Source: an uncultured Prevotellaceae bacterium (GTDB taxonomy: Bacteria; Bacteroidota; Bacteroidia; Bacteroidales; Bacteroidaceae). From it: 32,356 nucleotides of DNA. The stretch covers positions 1-32,356 of the forward strand of contig CAMADY010000023.1 of the NCBI GenBank assembly GCA_945831805.1, written 5' to 3'. A program made the position numbers and the translations under genes. This document shows, in pieces, positions 7,259 to 16,039 of this stretch. The notes under the pieces are model-generated. The model ran no database searches. It was not told the DNA's origin and saw only the letters and a list, made by a program, of their open reading frames with translations. How positions within the stretch are numbered: position 1 is the stretch's first letter; each line of letters opens with the position of its first letter.

Positions 7259-8623
7259 TTACTTTACGTTCACGTTCTTGTAGTTGAAACCGTCAACATA
7301 CTCAGGGTGGAAATCCTTCTTGTTCGCCGTAACGTTGAGGTCTTCGAAGGTGAAGTTTGAGAGCTTATAGACCTCGTCCTGCTTTGCCACGTTGAAGAAG
7401 ACGTTACAATCGACATCGCAGCGGCGCATGGTGATGTGGTCGGAGAAGGAGAGTGGGGAGTCCTTGCGGCCCTTGAGGTCGTAGAACTGCTTCCAAGGAG
7501 CCACGAGAATGAAGTTCTTCACGCTGCCCTTGATGTCCTCAACGGTGATGTACTCATAGAGCTGAGGTGTGTCCGGACGCATCTTGAGCCACAGGAGGTT
7601 GTTGCCCATGGTAGAGATGTTGATGCGGCGCAGTATGATGTTGCGGCTATGAACAGACTCTGAACCGAGGGTGAGGCAGCCATGAGAGAAGCCGTACTCG
7701 CAGTCCTCGATGATAATGTTCTCGTTGACGCCGTTGCCGATGCTCTCCTCTGGTATCTTCACGCCCGGATAATCCTTCTTGAAGGCGTCGGCGTATGGGC
7801 CCTTACCACCCTTGATGGCTACAGCGTCGTCGTTGACGGACATGTAGCAGTTCTTCACGAGCACGTTCTTGACAACGTCAAGGTCAATGGCATCCGTCGA
7901 AGGACCCTTCGTGTCGTCTGGCTTTCCGAGGGAGTAGATGCGCAGGCCGAGGAGCTTTACGTTCTGGCTATTATAGATATGTGTGGTCCAGAAGGCAGAG
8001 TTCTGGAGCTTAACGCCCTCTATCTGAACGTTTTTGCAGTTGCTGACATAGACGAGTCGTGGGCGCTGCTCGTCCTTGTTGGTGCACTGGCGGTTCCACT
8101 TACGGCGCAGCCAGAACTGCTTGTGGTAGCGGAGTCCGTTGCCGTCGATGGTGCCCTTGCCGGAGATTGTGAAGCCGTCAAGTCCGTCGGCGTTGATGAG
8201 TGCACCGAAGTATGTGCAGGTCTCACCCTCGATACGTGTCTTGCCGAGAGGGTAGTCGCCGATAAAGTCGGAGCCCATGAGCGTTGCGCCGTCCTCAAGA
8301 TATAGGTGCGTACCCTGCTTGAAGTGCAGGCCGCCGGTCATGTAGATGCCTTGTGGCACCACGATGACACCACCGCCGTTGGCTGCCGCCTTGTCGATAA
8401 GTGCCTGAATCTCTGCGGTATGGATGCGACCGTCAGCGTATATGGCGTTGTCCGTCAGTTTATACTGCGTGCCGAGCTTGGAGAGGTCAACGCTTTCGTT
8501 CTTGTGGAACCACTCCGGAATCTCCGTTCCGTCTGGGAAAAGGTCTTTCTGTGGCTTCTTGGCAGCATCTGCCATCGTCATGGAGAGCACTGCTATGAGT
8601 GCTGTGAAAAAGATTTTCTTCAT
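7259..8623 (-). CDS. Secreted glycoside hydrolase family 28 (polygalacturonase-like)
   Basis: GH28 enzymes hydrolyse pectic backbones (polygalacturonan, rhamnogalacturonan, xylogalacturonan). The exact substrate is not decidable here. The 454-residue protein begins with a signal peptide (MKKIFFTALIAVLSMTMADA, about 1-20). The right-handed beta-helix region carries the catalytic pattern: STDAIDLD (usual NTD), NDDAVAIKGG (the double Asp) and YGFSHGCLTLGSE (the GHG-type His motif), followed by a LKMRPD segment in place of RIK. GGGVIVVPQGIYMTGGLHFKQGTHLYLEDGA is the N-terminal signature of GH28 proteins in Bacteroidetes. Gene order suggests co-transcription after the reductase and HsdR_N genes, although the repeat-filled 103-nt gap in front could hold its own control. 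No SusC/SusD pair is in the window. It is convergent with rho. Confidence 0.92.
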   Translation of the reverse strand: MKKIFFTALIAVLSMTMADAAKKPQKDLFPDGTEIPEWFHKNESVDLSKLGTQYKLTDNAIYADGRIHTAEIQALIDKAAANGGGVIVVPQGIYMTGGLHFKQGTHLYLEDGATLMGSDFIGDYPLGKTRIEGETCTYFGALINADGLDGFTISGKGTIDGNGLRYHKQFWLRRKWNRQCTNKDEQRPRLVYVSNCKNVQIEGVKLQNSAFWTTHIYNSQNVKLLGLRIYSLGKPDDTKGPSTDAIDLDVVKNVLVKNCYMSVNDDAVAIKGGKGPYADAFKKDYPGVKIPEESIGNGVNENIIIEDCEYGFSHGCLTLGSESVHSRNIILRRINISTMGNNLLWLKMRPDTPQLYEYITVEDIKGSVKNFILVAPWKQFYDLKGRKDSPLSFSDHITMRRCDVDCNVFFNVAKQDEVYKLSNFTFEDLNVTANKKDFHPEYVDGFNYKNVNVK

Positions 8624-8625
8624 AT

Positions 8626-8747
8626 TTTTTTAGTCGTTTTGTTGTATAGTTGTTTAGTTGTTTAGTTGAGTGTATTTTTTAGTTGTTTTGTTTTTTGGTT
8701 TTTTAGTTGTTTTGTTGTATAGTTTTTTAGTTGTTTAGTTGAGTGTA
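8626..8747. repeat. 49-nt direct repeat made of TTTAGTTG units
   Basis: Positions 8626-8674 and 8699-8747 are 49-nt copies that differ at two bases, 73 nt apart. Both are built of imperfect TTTAGTTG/TTTTGTTG octamers, and the 24 nt between them have the same character. On the transcribed (reverse) strand this is an A/C-rich, unstructured leader in front of the GH28 start. The distal copy also forms the last codons and stop of the HsdR_N gene. Confidence 0.8.
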
Positions 8748-9179
8748 GTGTGGTATTTCCTTGAGGTATTCCCACTGGTTAGAGGCTTCGTTGAGGTGCA
8801 GGCAGACGTGCTGGTTGCCGTTGCTGACGAGCAGATAGCGCACGTGGAGCAGCATGTTGTAGGTCGTGATCTGCGTTATGACCTTCTGGGTGAGCACGAT
8901 GGACTCTGCCTTATACTCCATTATCATCTGCGGCTGGCGGTCTTGGCTGAAGAGAACGGAGTCGCATCGCAGGTGTTTATCGCCCACCGTAAGCTCCACT
9001 TCGTTAGCCATCAGCGCCTTAGGGTAGCCGAGGTGCTCGGTGAGATAGTTCACGAAATGCTGGCGTACCCACTCTTCCGGCGTGAGAGTGACGAACTTCT
9101 GGCGCAGAACGTCGAGGACTTCAAGCCTGCCATTCTCCGTCTTTCTGATTCTTATGTCCTTATATTCCGGAAGATTCAT
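8727..9179 (-). CDS. Small orphan HsdR_N-type (PD-D/ExK-like) protein
   Basis: A 150-residue protein resembling the N-terminal nuclease region of type I restriction HsdR subunits (HSDR_N_2-like). It lacks the helicase part and any hsdM/hsdS neighbour. The nuclease-like residues are D73 in HLRCDSVLF and E88-x-K90 in QMIMEYKAE, a D...ExK pattern. Similar stand-alone proteins are common in Bacteroidetes genomes and have no assigned function that I know, so DNA cleavage is only inferred. The start ATG at 9177-9179 is 64 nt after the reductase stop. The stop codon and C-terminal QLNN come from the TTTAGTTG repeat, so the terminus may vary between strains. It is probably co-transcribed with the reductase upstream and GH28 downstream. 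Confidence 0.85.
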   Translation of the reverse strand: MNLPEYKDIRIRKTENGRLEVLDVLRQKFVTLTPEEWVRQHFVNYLTEHLGYPKALMANEVELTVGDKHLRCDSVLFSQDRQPQMIMEYKAESIVLTQKVITQITTYNMLLHVRYLLVSNGNQHVCLHLNEASNQWEYLKEIPHYTQLNN

Positions 9180-9243
9180 GTCAAGAATTAGATTTTTTGA
9201 GAATTACTCAAGTCTCAATTATCAAATCTCTGTTACCATTTTT

Positions 9244-10221
9244 TCAATTTGAAAGCACCGCATTGAGGTTGCGCTCCATCTGCTCCACCTTGCTGACGCC
9301 AACGATTACGGAGGTTACGCCACGCTGTTCGAGCACCCAGTTGAGGGCTTTGTCGGCGAGGGTCTTGCCTTGCTGCTGCGCTTCGGCAGACATCTGGCGC
9401 AGTTCTGCGAGGAGTTCGTCGGTGAGATTCTCTGGTTTTAGGAACACGCTATGCGTCATGCGTGACCCCTCCGGAATGCCATTGAGATAGCGGTCGGTGA
9501 GGAGTCCCTGCGCAAGTGGCGAGAAGGAGATGAAGCCTATGCCGTTGTCGGCGCAGTAGTCGAGGATGCCTTCCTCTATCGGTGCCCTGTCAATCATGTT
9601 GATGCGGCCCTGATAGATGAGCAGCGGCACGTCGTGGGCGGCGAGATACTCCTTAGCAACCTTCAGAGCCTCCAGCGGCCAGCGTGATATTCCGACGTAG
9701 AGAGCCTTGCCCTGCTTCACGATATCGACAAGAGCCTGCAGCGTTTCCTCAAGGGGTGTCTCAGGATCGTAGCGGTGGCTGTAGTAGAGGTCAACGTAGT
9801 CGAGGTTCATGCGGCGGAGACTCTGGTCGAGACTTGCCATCATGTACTTCCTGGAACCCCAGTTGCCGTAAGGGCCTTCCCACATGTCGTAGCCAGCCTT
9901 TGTGGCTATGAACAGCTCGTCGCGATAGGGACGGAAGTCCTCCGTCATAAGCCTGCCCATCACTTCCTCGGCTGCTCCATAAGGAGGACCGTAGTTGTTG
10001 GCGAGGTCGAAGTGCGTAATGCCGTGGTCGAAGGCATAGTGCGTCAGCTGGCGGCAGCGCTCGTATGGGTCTGCATAGCCGAAGTTATGCCAGAAACCGA
10101 GGCTTATCTGCGGCAGCTTGACGCCCGATCGACCGCAGCGGCGATAGAGATTGTCCTCGTGGTCATAGCGGTGAGCATCAGCGATATAAGGCTCACGGAG
10201 TATCATTTCTTTGCGTCTCAT
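9244..10221 (-). CDS. Aldo/keto reductase, YghZ/MgrA-like
   Basis: NAD(P)H-dependent reductase of the (beta/alpha)8 superfamily. It most resembles the group that includes E. coli L-glyceraldehyde-3-phosphate reductase YghZ, and the true substrate is unknown. Length 325. The catalytic tetrad is visible as D72 and Y77 (FDLANNYGPPYG), K108 (IATKAGYDMWEGPYGNWGSR) and H149 (DLYYSHRYD). The C-terminal cofactor loop VTSVIVGVSKVEQMERNL is also present. Met1 (10221) and Met6 are both possible starts, and neither affects the fold. The promoter at 10295-10325 gives a ~70-nt leader. It is the first gene of the leftward group with HsdR_N and GH28, and it is divergent from the CotH/dockerin gene. Confidence 0.92.
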   Translation of the reverse strand: MRRKEMILREPYIADAHRYDHEDNLYRRCGRSGVKLPQISLGFWHNFGYADPYERCRQLTHYAFDHGITHFDLANNYGPPYGAAEEVMGRLMTEDFRPYRDELFIATKAGYDMWEGPYGNWGSRKYMMASLDQSLRRMNLDYVDLYYSHRYDPETPLEETLQALVDIVKQGKALYVGISRWPLEALKVAKEYLAAHDVPLLIYQGRINMIDRAPIEEGILDYCADNGIGFISFSPLAQGLLTDRYLNGIPEGSRMTHSVFLKPENLTDELLAELRQMSAEAQQQGKTLADKALNWVLEQRGVTSVIVGVSKVEQMERNLNAVLSN

Positions 10222-10294
10222 TATTGGCTATTGTTTGGTTGGCACGATTGTAATATGGATGGCGGCTTTTGGTGCAGCCATGTTATTTCGTTTA

Positions 10295-10325
10295 CAAAAG
10301 TACAATTTTTCCGCTAAATAACAAA
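10295..10325 (-). promoter_or_regulatory. Promoter of the reductase-HsdR_N-GH28 group
   Basis: On the reverse strand, TACTTTTG (10295-10302) is preceded by TTTG (10322-10325) with exactly 19 nt between, a full match to the Bacteroidetes consensus. It stands back-to-back with the CotH promoter, the two -33 boxes being 16 nt apart. Confidence 0.78.
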
Positions 10326-10341
10326 ATAATTCCATCGAAAA

Positions 10342-10372
10342 TTTGCTATTCCATTTTTTTTTAGTAATTTTG
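10342..10372 (+). promoter_or_regulatory. Promoter of the CotH/dockerin gene
   Basis: TTTG (10342-10345) and TAATTTTG (10365-10372) are separated by 19 nt, matching TTTG-N19-TAnnTTTG. The start of transcription would be near 10379, about 60 nt before the ATG at 10439. Confidence 0.78.
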
Positions 10373-10438
10373 CCATCGGATTTTATATTTTATATAAACA
10401 GGAAGAAATTGGTTACTAACCTAAAATAAAAAGACAGA

Positions 10439-13400
10439 ATGATAAAAAGAATTGTATTTTCGATAGTTATGCTCTTTGGCTTGTTGTCGGGAGCGATGGC
10501 TCAGATGCAGTGGGTTGACGTTACGGACAGCTATATCCGTAACCCTCGTTTCGACAATAACGACTGCACGACGGGATGGAGCGGTACGAGTTTCGGTGCG
10601 GCATACCCGAAGGAGAATGCAGAGTTCTACCAGATGAACTATGATGCCTATCAGGTTCTGACAGGACTGGCGAAGGGAAGGTATCGCCTGAGCGTCAAGG
10701 CGTTCTATCGTATGGGCGATTCCAATAGCGACTATACCAGGTATTCTTCCGGAAACTATAGCGCCTATCAGTATGCAAAGCTCTATGCCACTTCTTCCAC
10801 GAAGACCTTTGAGACGAGCATTGTGCCGATAAGCTCAGGCATGGTGTCGTCAGGTCTTGGCGGAGGAATCGCCGTTGTCGGTGGATGGAACTATATTCCG
10901 AACAACATGGAGGCGGCATACTACTGGTTTCAGGCTGGCTATTACAGCAACAGCGTGGAGTGTCAGGTGGATTCTGACGGAAGATTGCGCATCGGTGTGC
11001 GAAAGAATAGCACCCTGACAGCTGACTGGAGCTGCTTTGATGACTTCAAACTGGAGCATTATACTACGATAAAGAACGTGACTGAGATAAACATCAGTGC
11101 CACTTCCGTGAAGATGATTCCTACTGAAATGCAGCAACTTACGGCAACGGTAGTTCCTGAGGATGCTACATACAAGACCGTTACGTGGTCTTCAAGCCAC
11201 AGCTCCGTCGTGGCAGTAAACTCGAAAGGTGTCATAAAGGCTATGGGAGTCGGCACGGCAACGATTACTGCTACGTCGAAGGATAGCGGCAAGAAGACTG
11301 GTACAATAACCATAACTGTCGTTCCGGCAGGCAAACCATCGGCAGAGAGCGTCGTGATAAACGAGGTGATGGCGGCTAACGTGGACGTATATCGCGACCC
11401 TTCTACGAACTATGGTTCATGGGTGGAGCTGTATAATCCTACCGATGACGGCATAGTCCTCGGAGGACTGACCATAGAGATGACTGATGCTGACGGCATT
11501 GTATCAAGGCACAAGCTGAAGTCGAACTACGGAGTGTTGCCGGCACATGGCTTCGCGGTGCTTAACTTCGACCATTATGAGCAATATGCCACTCAGTCCT
11601 ATAGGCAGATAGACGACAAACTGGATTGCGATGGCGGCACCATAAGGATTTTAAACGGTACGGATGAACTGGCATCCTTCACATATCCTGCGGCAAAGAG
11701 CAGGCTGTCATACGGACGAACGGAAGATGGTGGCACGTTATGGAGATGGACTGGTAACCCTACACCTTCCGCAACAAACGCTACAAGCCAGTTTGCACTG
11801 ACACAGTTGCCAGCACCTGTTGTTGACAAGGCACCGCAGCTCTTCACCGGTTCGCTGACATGCAGGGTGACGATACCGGCCGGAACAACACTCAGATATA
11901 CTACCGACGGCTCTGCTCCGACGATGGAAAATGGCTACACATCTACTACTGGAGTGTTCACCACCAACTCTTCAAAGAGCTATCGCTTCCGACTCTATCA
12001 GGACGGAATGCTGCCAAGTCCGGTCGTTACGCGTACCTTTATATATAATAGTGGCAATGAACCGTTCCCTATCATATCCCTCACCAGTGCACCAGGCGAG
12101 ATCTTCGATGGTGGAGAGTATGCCATCTTTGCACAATCAGCAAACGGTCGTGCCGGAAGAGGACAGAGCGGCATGTGCAACTGGAACATGGAGTGGGACC
12201 GTCCGGTGAACTTCGACTACATCACTACCAACAATGAGTGCGTTGTTTCTCAGGAGGTAAACCTGTCGGCATGCGGAGGTTGGAGCCGTGCATGGACTCC
12301 GCATTCATTCAAACTGAAGGCAAACAAGCAGTATGGTATCAACTACCTTAGCACACAGTTCTTCGCGGAGAAGCCTTTCCTTAAGCATAAGGTGCTGCAG
12401 ATACGTAATGGCGGTAACGACACGGGTGCCCGTATCAAGGATCCTGCATTACAGCAGATTGTGGCACGCAGTGGAATGAACGTGGAATATCAGTCATGGC
12501 AGCCGGTTCATGTGTTCATGAATGGTCAGCCTTACGCCGTTCTCAATATGCGCGAGCCGAACAATAAGGACTACGGTGAGAGCAACTATGGCATCGACGA
12601 TGACCTCATGGATCAGTTCGAGATATGCCCTGACTCCGGTTATGTGCAGATGCGTGGCACGAAGGAGGCATTCATGCGACTCTATAATCTGTCAAAGACG
12701 GCTTCCACGGCTGCGTCATACGAAGAGATAAAGACGCTTCTGGACATAGAGAACTTCGTGAACTACATGGCGGTGGAACTGTATCTCGGATGCACCGACT
12801 GGCCTCAGAACAACGTAAAGGCATTCCGCAGCGTCTCTGACGGTAAGTTCAGATTCGTACTTTTCGACCTCGACGGCGCATTGGCAACGGACACTCCTCT
12901 GTCAACATTCATGGACAAGCGAAACTACACCTTCGATTATCTCTATGGATACGACTATTCACTTGGAAGGGATATTACCGGATTGCGCATAACAAAGGAA
13001 AATGAAGTTGTGACAATCTTCCAGAATATGCTGAACAACAGCAGCTTCAAGAAGAAGTTTATCGACGCATTCTGCCTTGTTGCAGGCTCTGTATATACGC
13101 CGGAACGTGTGAACAGCATCGTTGACGAGATGGCTAACTACCTCTCTCAGGGTGGTTATGTATATCCTTCAAATACTGCTAACGACATAAGAAACAGATT
13201 AGGCTACAGACAATCAACACTTGTCAATCACTTGAAGAGTTATTTCTCGCTCGGAACAGCTAAGAACGTAACCTTCGGAAGTAATATAGAAAGCGCTGGA
13301 ATACTTCTTAACGGCGTGGATGTGCCTACAGGAAAGTTCAGCGGACAGCTCTTCATGCCTGTAACATTGACGGCAAAGGCACCTGCCGGCTATGAGTTCT

Positions 13401-14743
13401 TGGGATGGAAAGACAACAGCGGCACGACAACAGGTACGGAGACCGTCATTCCGCTTCAGTCAACATGGCGTTACTTCACCACTTCACTCGATGGAAAGGC
13501 ATGGAAGTCTGCTTCATACGGCGACGGTTCATGGGGAAGTGGCAAGGCTCCTCTTGGATATGGTAAATCACAGAACAATACCAACAGCCTCGCGGCTAAC
13601 AAGAGCTGCTACTACTTCCGCAAGACGGTGACACTCAGCAACGTGTCGTCAGACGATGTCTTTAAGCTCAACTATACTGTTGATGATGGTATGGTGGTCT
13701 ATGTAAACGGAACGGAAGCTGGTAGATACAACATGCCTAACGGTACTCCTACATACTCTACTGTTGCTTCTTCATACGCACCGAATAACCCTGACATGGG
13801 TACGATGACGCTCAATGCATCACTCTTCAAGACCGGAACGAACGTCATTGCGGTGGAGGTTCACAACAACAGCACAAGTTCTTCCGATATCATGTGGGAG
13901 GCATCGCTGACCAGGAATTATAAGAATGTATCGGATAGCTATATTACTACCTCTGCGGAGTATCAGCTTACGGGTACAGAAACACAGGACATCACCGCCG
14001 TATGGCGCAAGATTGAGGGCATACAGCAGCGTGGAGAGTGCGATGTTCCGATAAAAATCAATGAGGTAAGTGCACAGAACGACTCATACGTCGATGAGAA
14101 CATCAAGAAGGGTGACTGGGTGGAACTCTACAATACTACCGATACTGACCTCAATGTTGCTGGACTCTATATCTCGGACGATGCGTCGAAGCCTACGAAG
14201 TTCCAGATTGCTGCAAACGGAAAGGCGAACACCATCATCCCGGCTCATGGTCACCTCATCGTCTGGTGTACGAAGAAATACAAGACAGATACACAGCTTC
14301 ACGCTACATTCAATCTCGGAAACGACGATGGTTCGGTGGTGATGATTTCTTCCAGTGCAGACTTCGAGAAGAACAATAAGGCGTTCTTCGATGCTCATCC
14401 GCAGATGAAGAACTTCAAGGATGCAATAAGCTATAACGCACATACCTACGACCAGTCTGTCGGCAGATACCCTGACGGTGGCAATGCGTTCTTCCTTATG
14501 AATAAGAGTACCATCTGCAAGTCTAACATCCTGCAGAATGCAGACAGCTATGTGGGTGCAGATGACACATTCGTTGTTGGTGATGCTGACGGTGATGGCA
14601 AGATTACTAAGGCTGATGCGCATCTTATAGTACGGAAATATCTTGGCGAGGATGTTAACATAAATGTCAATGCTGCCGACATTAACAACGATGGCAAGGT
14701 GTCAATGCCTGATGCTAATGAAATCACCAACATGGCAGAGTAA
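10439..14743 (+). CDS. Secreted multidomain CotH-kinase protein with C-terminal dockerin
   Basis: A 1434-residue exported protein. From N to C: signal peptide (1-21), a beta-sandwich region without a clear family (22-215), a Big_2-like Ig domain (about 215-297), a lamin-tail domain (INEVMAANVDVY, about 300-430), a chitobiase-type C-terminal Ig module (LRYTTDGSAPT, about 465-545), and a CotH module (about 555-900). Then come an InlB/bacterial-repeat segment (AGYEFLGWKDN), a galactose-binding-like domain (about 1010-1165), a second lamin-tail domain (INEVSAQNDSY, about 1205-1340) and a type I dockerin with two calcium loops (DADGDGKITKADA and DINNDGKVSMPDA, about 1380-1434). Catalytic-type residues of the CotH atypical kinase are kept: D787/N792 in TDWPQNN and D810/D812 in FDLDGA. 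CotH phosphorylates coat proteins in Bacillus and occurs beside dockerins in cellulosomal proteins. The target here is unknown. It has its own promoter and terminator. Confidence 0.9.
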   Translation: MIKRIVFSIVMLFGLLSGAMAQMQWVDVTDSYIRNPRFDNNDCTTGWSGTSFGAAYPKENAEFYQMNYDAYQVLTGLAKGRYRLSVKAFYRMGDSNSDYTRYSSGNYSAYQYAKLYATSSTKTFETSIVPISSGMVSSGLGGGIAVVGGWNYIPNNMEAAYYWFQAGYYSNSVECQVDSDGRLRIGVRKNSTLTADWSCFDDFKLEHYTTIKNVTEINISATSVKMIPTEMQQLTATVVPEDATYKTVTWSSSHSSVVAVNSKGVIKAMGVGTATITATSKDSGKKTGTITITVVPAGKPSAESVVINEVMAANVDVYRDPSTNYGSWVELYNPTDDGIVLGGLTIEMTDADGIVSRHKLKSNYGVLPAHGFAVLNFDHYEQYATQSYRQIDDKLDCDGGTIRILNGTDELASFTYPAAKSRLSYGRTEDGGTLWRWTGNPTPSATNATSQFALTQLPAPVVDKAPQLFTGSLTCRVTIPAGTTLRYTTDGSAPTMENGYTSTTGVFTTNSSKSYRFRLYQDGMLPSPVVTRTFIYNSGNEPFPIISLTSAPGEIFDGGEYAIFAQSANGRAGRGQSGMCNWNMEWDRPVNFDYITTNNECVVSQEVNLSACGGWSRAWTPHSFKLKANKQYGINYLSTQFFAEKPFLKHKVLQIRNGGNDTGARIKDPALQQIVARSGMNVEYQSWQPVHVFMNGQPYAVLNMREPNNKDYGESNYGIDDDLMDQFEICPDSGYVQMRGTKEAFMRLYNLSKTASTAASYEEIKTLLDIENFVNYMAVELYLGCTDWPQNNVKAFRSVSDGKFRFVLFDLDGALATDTPLSTFMDKRNYTFDYLYGYDYSLGRDITGLRITKENEVVTIFQNMLNNSSFKKKFIDAFCLVAGSVYTPERVNSIVDEMANYLSQGGYVYPSNTANDIRNRLGYRQSTLVNHLKSYFSLGTAKNVTFGSNIESAGILLNGVDVPTGKFSGQLFMPVTLTAKAPAGYEFLGWKDNSGTTTGTETVIPLQSTWRYFTTSLDGKAWKSASYGDGSWGSGKAPLGYGKSQNNTNSLAANKSCYYFRKTVTLSNVSSDDVFKLNYTVDDGMVVYVNGTEAGRYNMPNGTPTYSTVASSYAPNNPDMGTMTLNASLFKTGTNVIAVEVHNNSTSSSDIMWEASLTRNYKNVSDSYITTSAEYQLTGTETQDITAVWRKIEGIQQRGECDVPIKINEVSAQNDSYVDENIKKGDWVELYNTTDTDLNVAGLYISDDASKPTKFQIAANGKANTIIPAHGHLIVWCTKKYKTDTQLHATFNLGNDDGSVVMISSSADFEKNNKAFFDAHPQMKNFKDAISYNAHTYDQSVGRYPDGGNAFFLMNKSTICKSNILQNADSYVGADDTFVVGDADGDGKITKADAHLIVRKYLGEDVNINVNAADINNDGKVSMPDANEITNMAE

Positions 14744-14761
14744 TCGCAAACAAAATAAAGA

Positions 14762-14800
14762 AACGCCACCGTAACATTATGTTGCGGTGGCGTTAATATT
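14762..14800. terminator. Bidirectional terminator between CotH gene and asnA
   Basis: A 14-bp stem with one G-U pair, AACGCCACCGTAAC (14762-14775) and GTTGCGGTGGCGTT (14781-14794), has a 5-nt loop. The following sequence is only mildly T-rich on the given strand, but the opposite strand reads into CTTTATTTTGTT. It can therefore end the rightward CotH gene and the convergent asnA. Confidence 0.8.
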
Positions 14801-14856
14801 ATATGTGAGTGTGTATGTTGCTAAAAAAGAATTGGAACGTGGATGGCAAGAACCTG

Positions 14857-15894
14857 TTAGATAAGGTTCATGCCTGCCTCGCGGCATTCCTTGCGCTGCT
14901 CATCTGGCCAGATGCTTGCCTGGATCTCACCGATGTGAGCCTTCTGGAGCATTACCATGCAGAGACGGCTCTGTCCGATGCCACCACCGATAGAGAGTGG
15001 CAGTGAGCCTTCGAGGAGACGCTTGTGGAAGTAGAGCTCCTTGCGCTCTGTCTTGCCCTCAATCTCAAGCTGGGTGAGGAGGCTCTCCTTGTCAACGCGG
15101 ATGCCCATTGATGAGAGCTCGAAGCTGCGCTCAAGGACAGGATACCAGATAAGGATGTCGCCGTTGAGACCAAGGAATCCATCAGTGTTAGGTGTTGTCC
15201 AGTCATCGTAGTCGGGAGCACGACCGTCATGCTTCTTACCGTCAGAGAGCTTGCCACCGATGCCCATCACGAAGACAGCACCATACTTCTTACAGATCTC
15301 ATCCTCACGCTCCTTTGGAGTGAGGTTAGGATACATCTGTACGAGTTCCTCAGCGTGAACGAAGTGTATGTCCTGTGGAAGGAATGGCTTAAGCTGTGGG
15401 TATGTCTCGCAGGTAAGGAACTCTGTACGAAGTATAGCAGAGTAGATGCGGCGCACCACGGTCTTGAGGAATTCGATGTTGCGGTTCTCCTTGGAGATAA
15501 CAGCCTCCCAATCCCACTGATCAACGTAGAGAGAGTGGAGGTTGTCGAGCTCTTCATCTGCACGGATAGCATTCATGTCGGTATAGATACCGTAGCCTGG
15601 CTCGATGTTGTAGTCAGCGAGTGTGAGACGCTTCCACTTTGCAAGGGAATGCACTACCTCTGCCTTCTTGTCGCCAAGGTCCTTGATAGGGAATGTTACG
15701 GCACGCTCTACGCCATTGAGGTCATCGTTGATGCCGAGACCCTGCAGTACGAAGAGAGGGGCTGTAACCCTACGCAGACGGAGTTCTGTTGAAAGGTTCT
15801 GCTGGAAGAACTCCTTTATCAGTTTGATGCCCTGCTCTGTCTGCTTGAGGTCGAGCAGCGCCTTGTAATTCTTTGGTTTGATTAATTTGCTCAT
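14857..15894 (-). CDS. asnA: Aspartate-ammonia ligase (asparagine synthetase A)
   Basis: Makes asparagine from aspartate, ammonia and ATP through an aspartyl-AMP intermediate. It is related to class II aminoacyl-tRNA synthetases. Length 345, slightly longer than the ~330 of E. coli. Typical features are the N-terminal FFQQNLSTELRLRRVTAPLFV, ERAVTFPIKDLG, EVVHSLAKWKR, MNAIRADEELDNLHSLYVDQWDWE, the mid-protein GIGGKLSDGKKHDGRAPDYDDW and the class II motif-3-like LPLSIGGGIGQSRL near the C-terminus. It is transcribed alone from the promoter at 15920-15950 and faces the CotH gene across a shared terminator. The region between it and aroB holds a 10-bp inverted repeat that may end aroB or control asnA. 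Confidence 0.96.
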   Translation of the reverse strand: MSKLIKPKNYKALLDLKQTEQGIKLIKEFFQQNLSTELRLRRVTAPLFVLQGLGINDDLNGVERAVTFPIKDLGDKKAEVVHSLAKWKRLTLADYNIEPGYGIYTDMNAIRADEELDNLHSLYVDQWDWEAVISKENRNIEFLKTVVRRIYSAILRTEFLTCETYPQLKPFLPQDIHFVHAEELVQMYPNLTPKEREDEICKKYGAVFVMGIGGKLSDGKKHDGRAPDYDDWTTPNTDGFLGLNGDILIWYPVLERSFELSSMGIRVDKESLLTQLEIEGKTERKELYFHKRLLEGSLPLSIGGGIGQSRLCMVMLQKAHIGEIQASIWPDEQRKECREAGMNLI

Positions 15895-15919
15895 GATTTG
15901 CGTTTGTTAAATTTGTGTG

Positions 15920-15950
15920 CAAAGGTACTACAAATTTATTAAATTGCAAA
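15920..15950 (-). promoter_or_regulatory. Promoter of asnA
   Basis: On the reverse strand TACCTTTG (15920-15927) and TTTG (15947-15950) are spaced by 19 nt, a full Bacteroidetes consensus. The leader to the asnA ATG is about 20 nt. Confidence 0.8.
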
Positions 15951-15971
15951 CGATTTTGCGAAGTATTTTTA

Positions 15972-16009
15972 CAAATAGTCAGTTTTTTTGCTTATTCTTT
16001 GACTATTTG
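15972..16009. repeat. 10-bp inverted repeat between aroB and asnA
   Basis: CAAATAGTCA (15972-15981) and TGACTATTTG (16000-16009) are perfect reverse complements with an 18-nt T-rich spacer. It lies 30 nt after the aroB stop and 22 nt before the asnA -33 box. It may be the end of the upstream transcript or an operator site for asnA. Confidence 0.55.
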
Positions 16010-16039
16010 CTATCATTTTATCTGTTTTCGCCTATTTTT

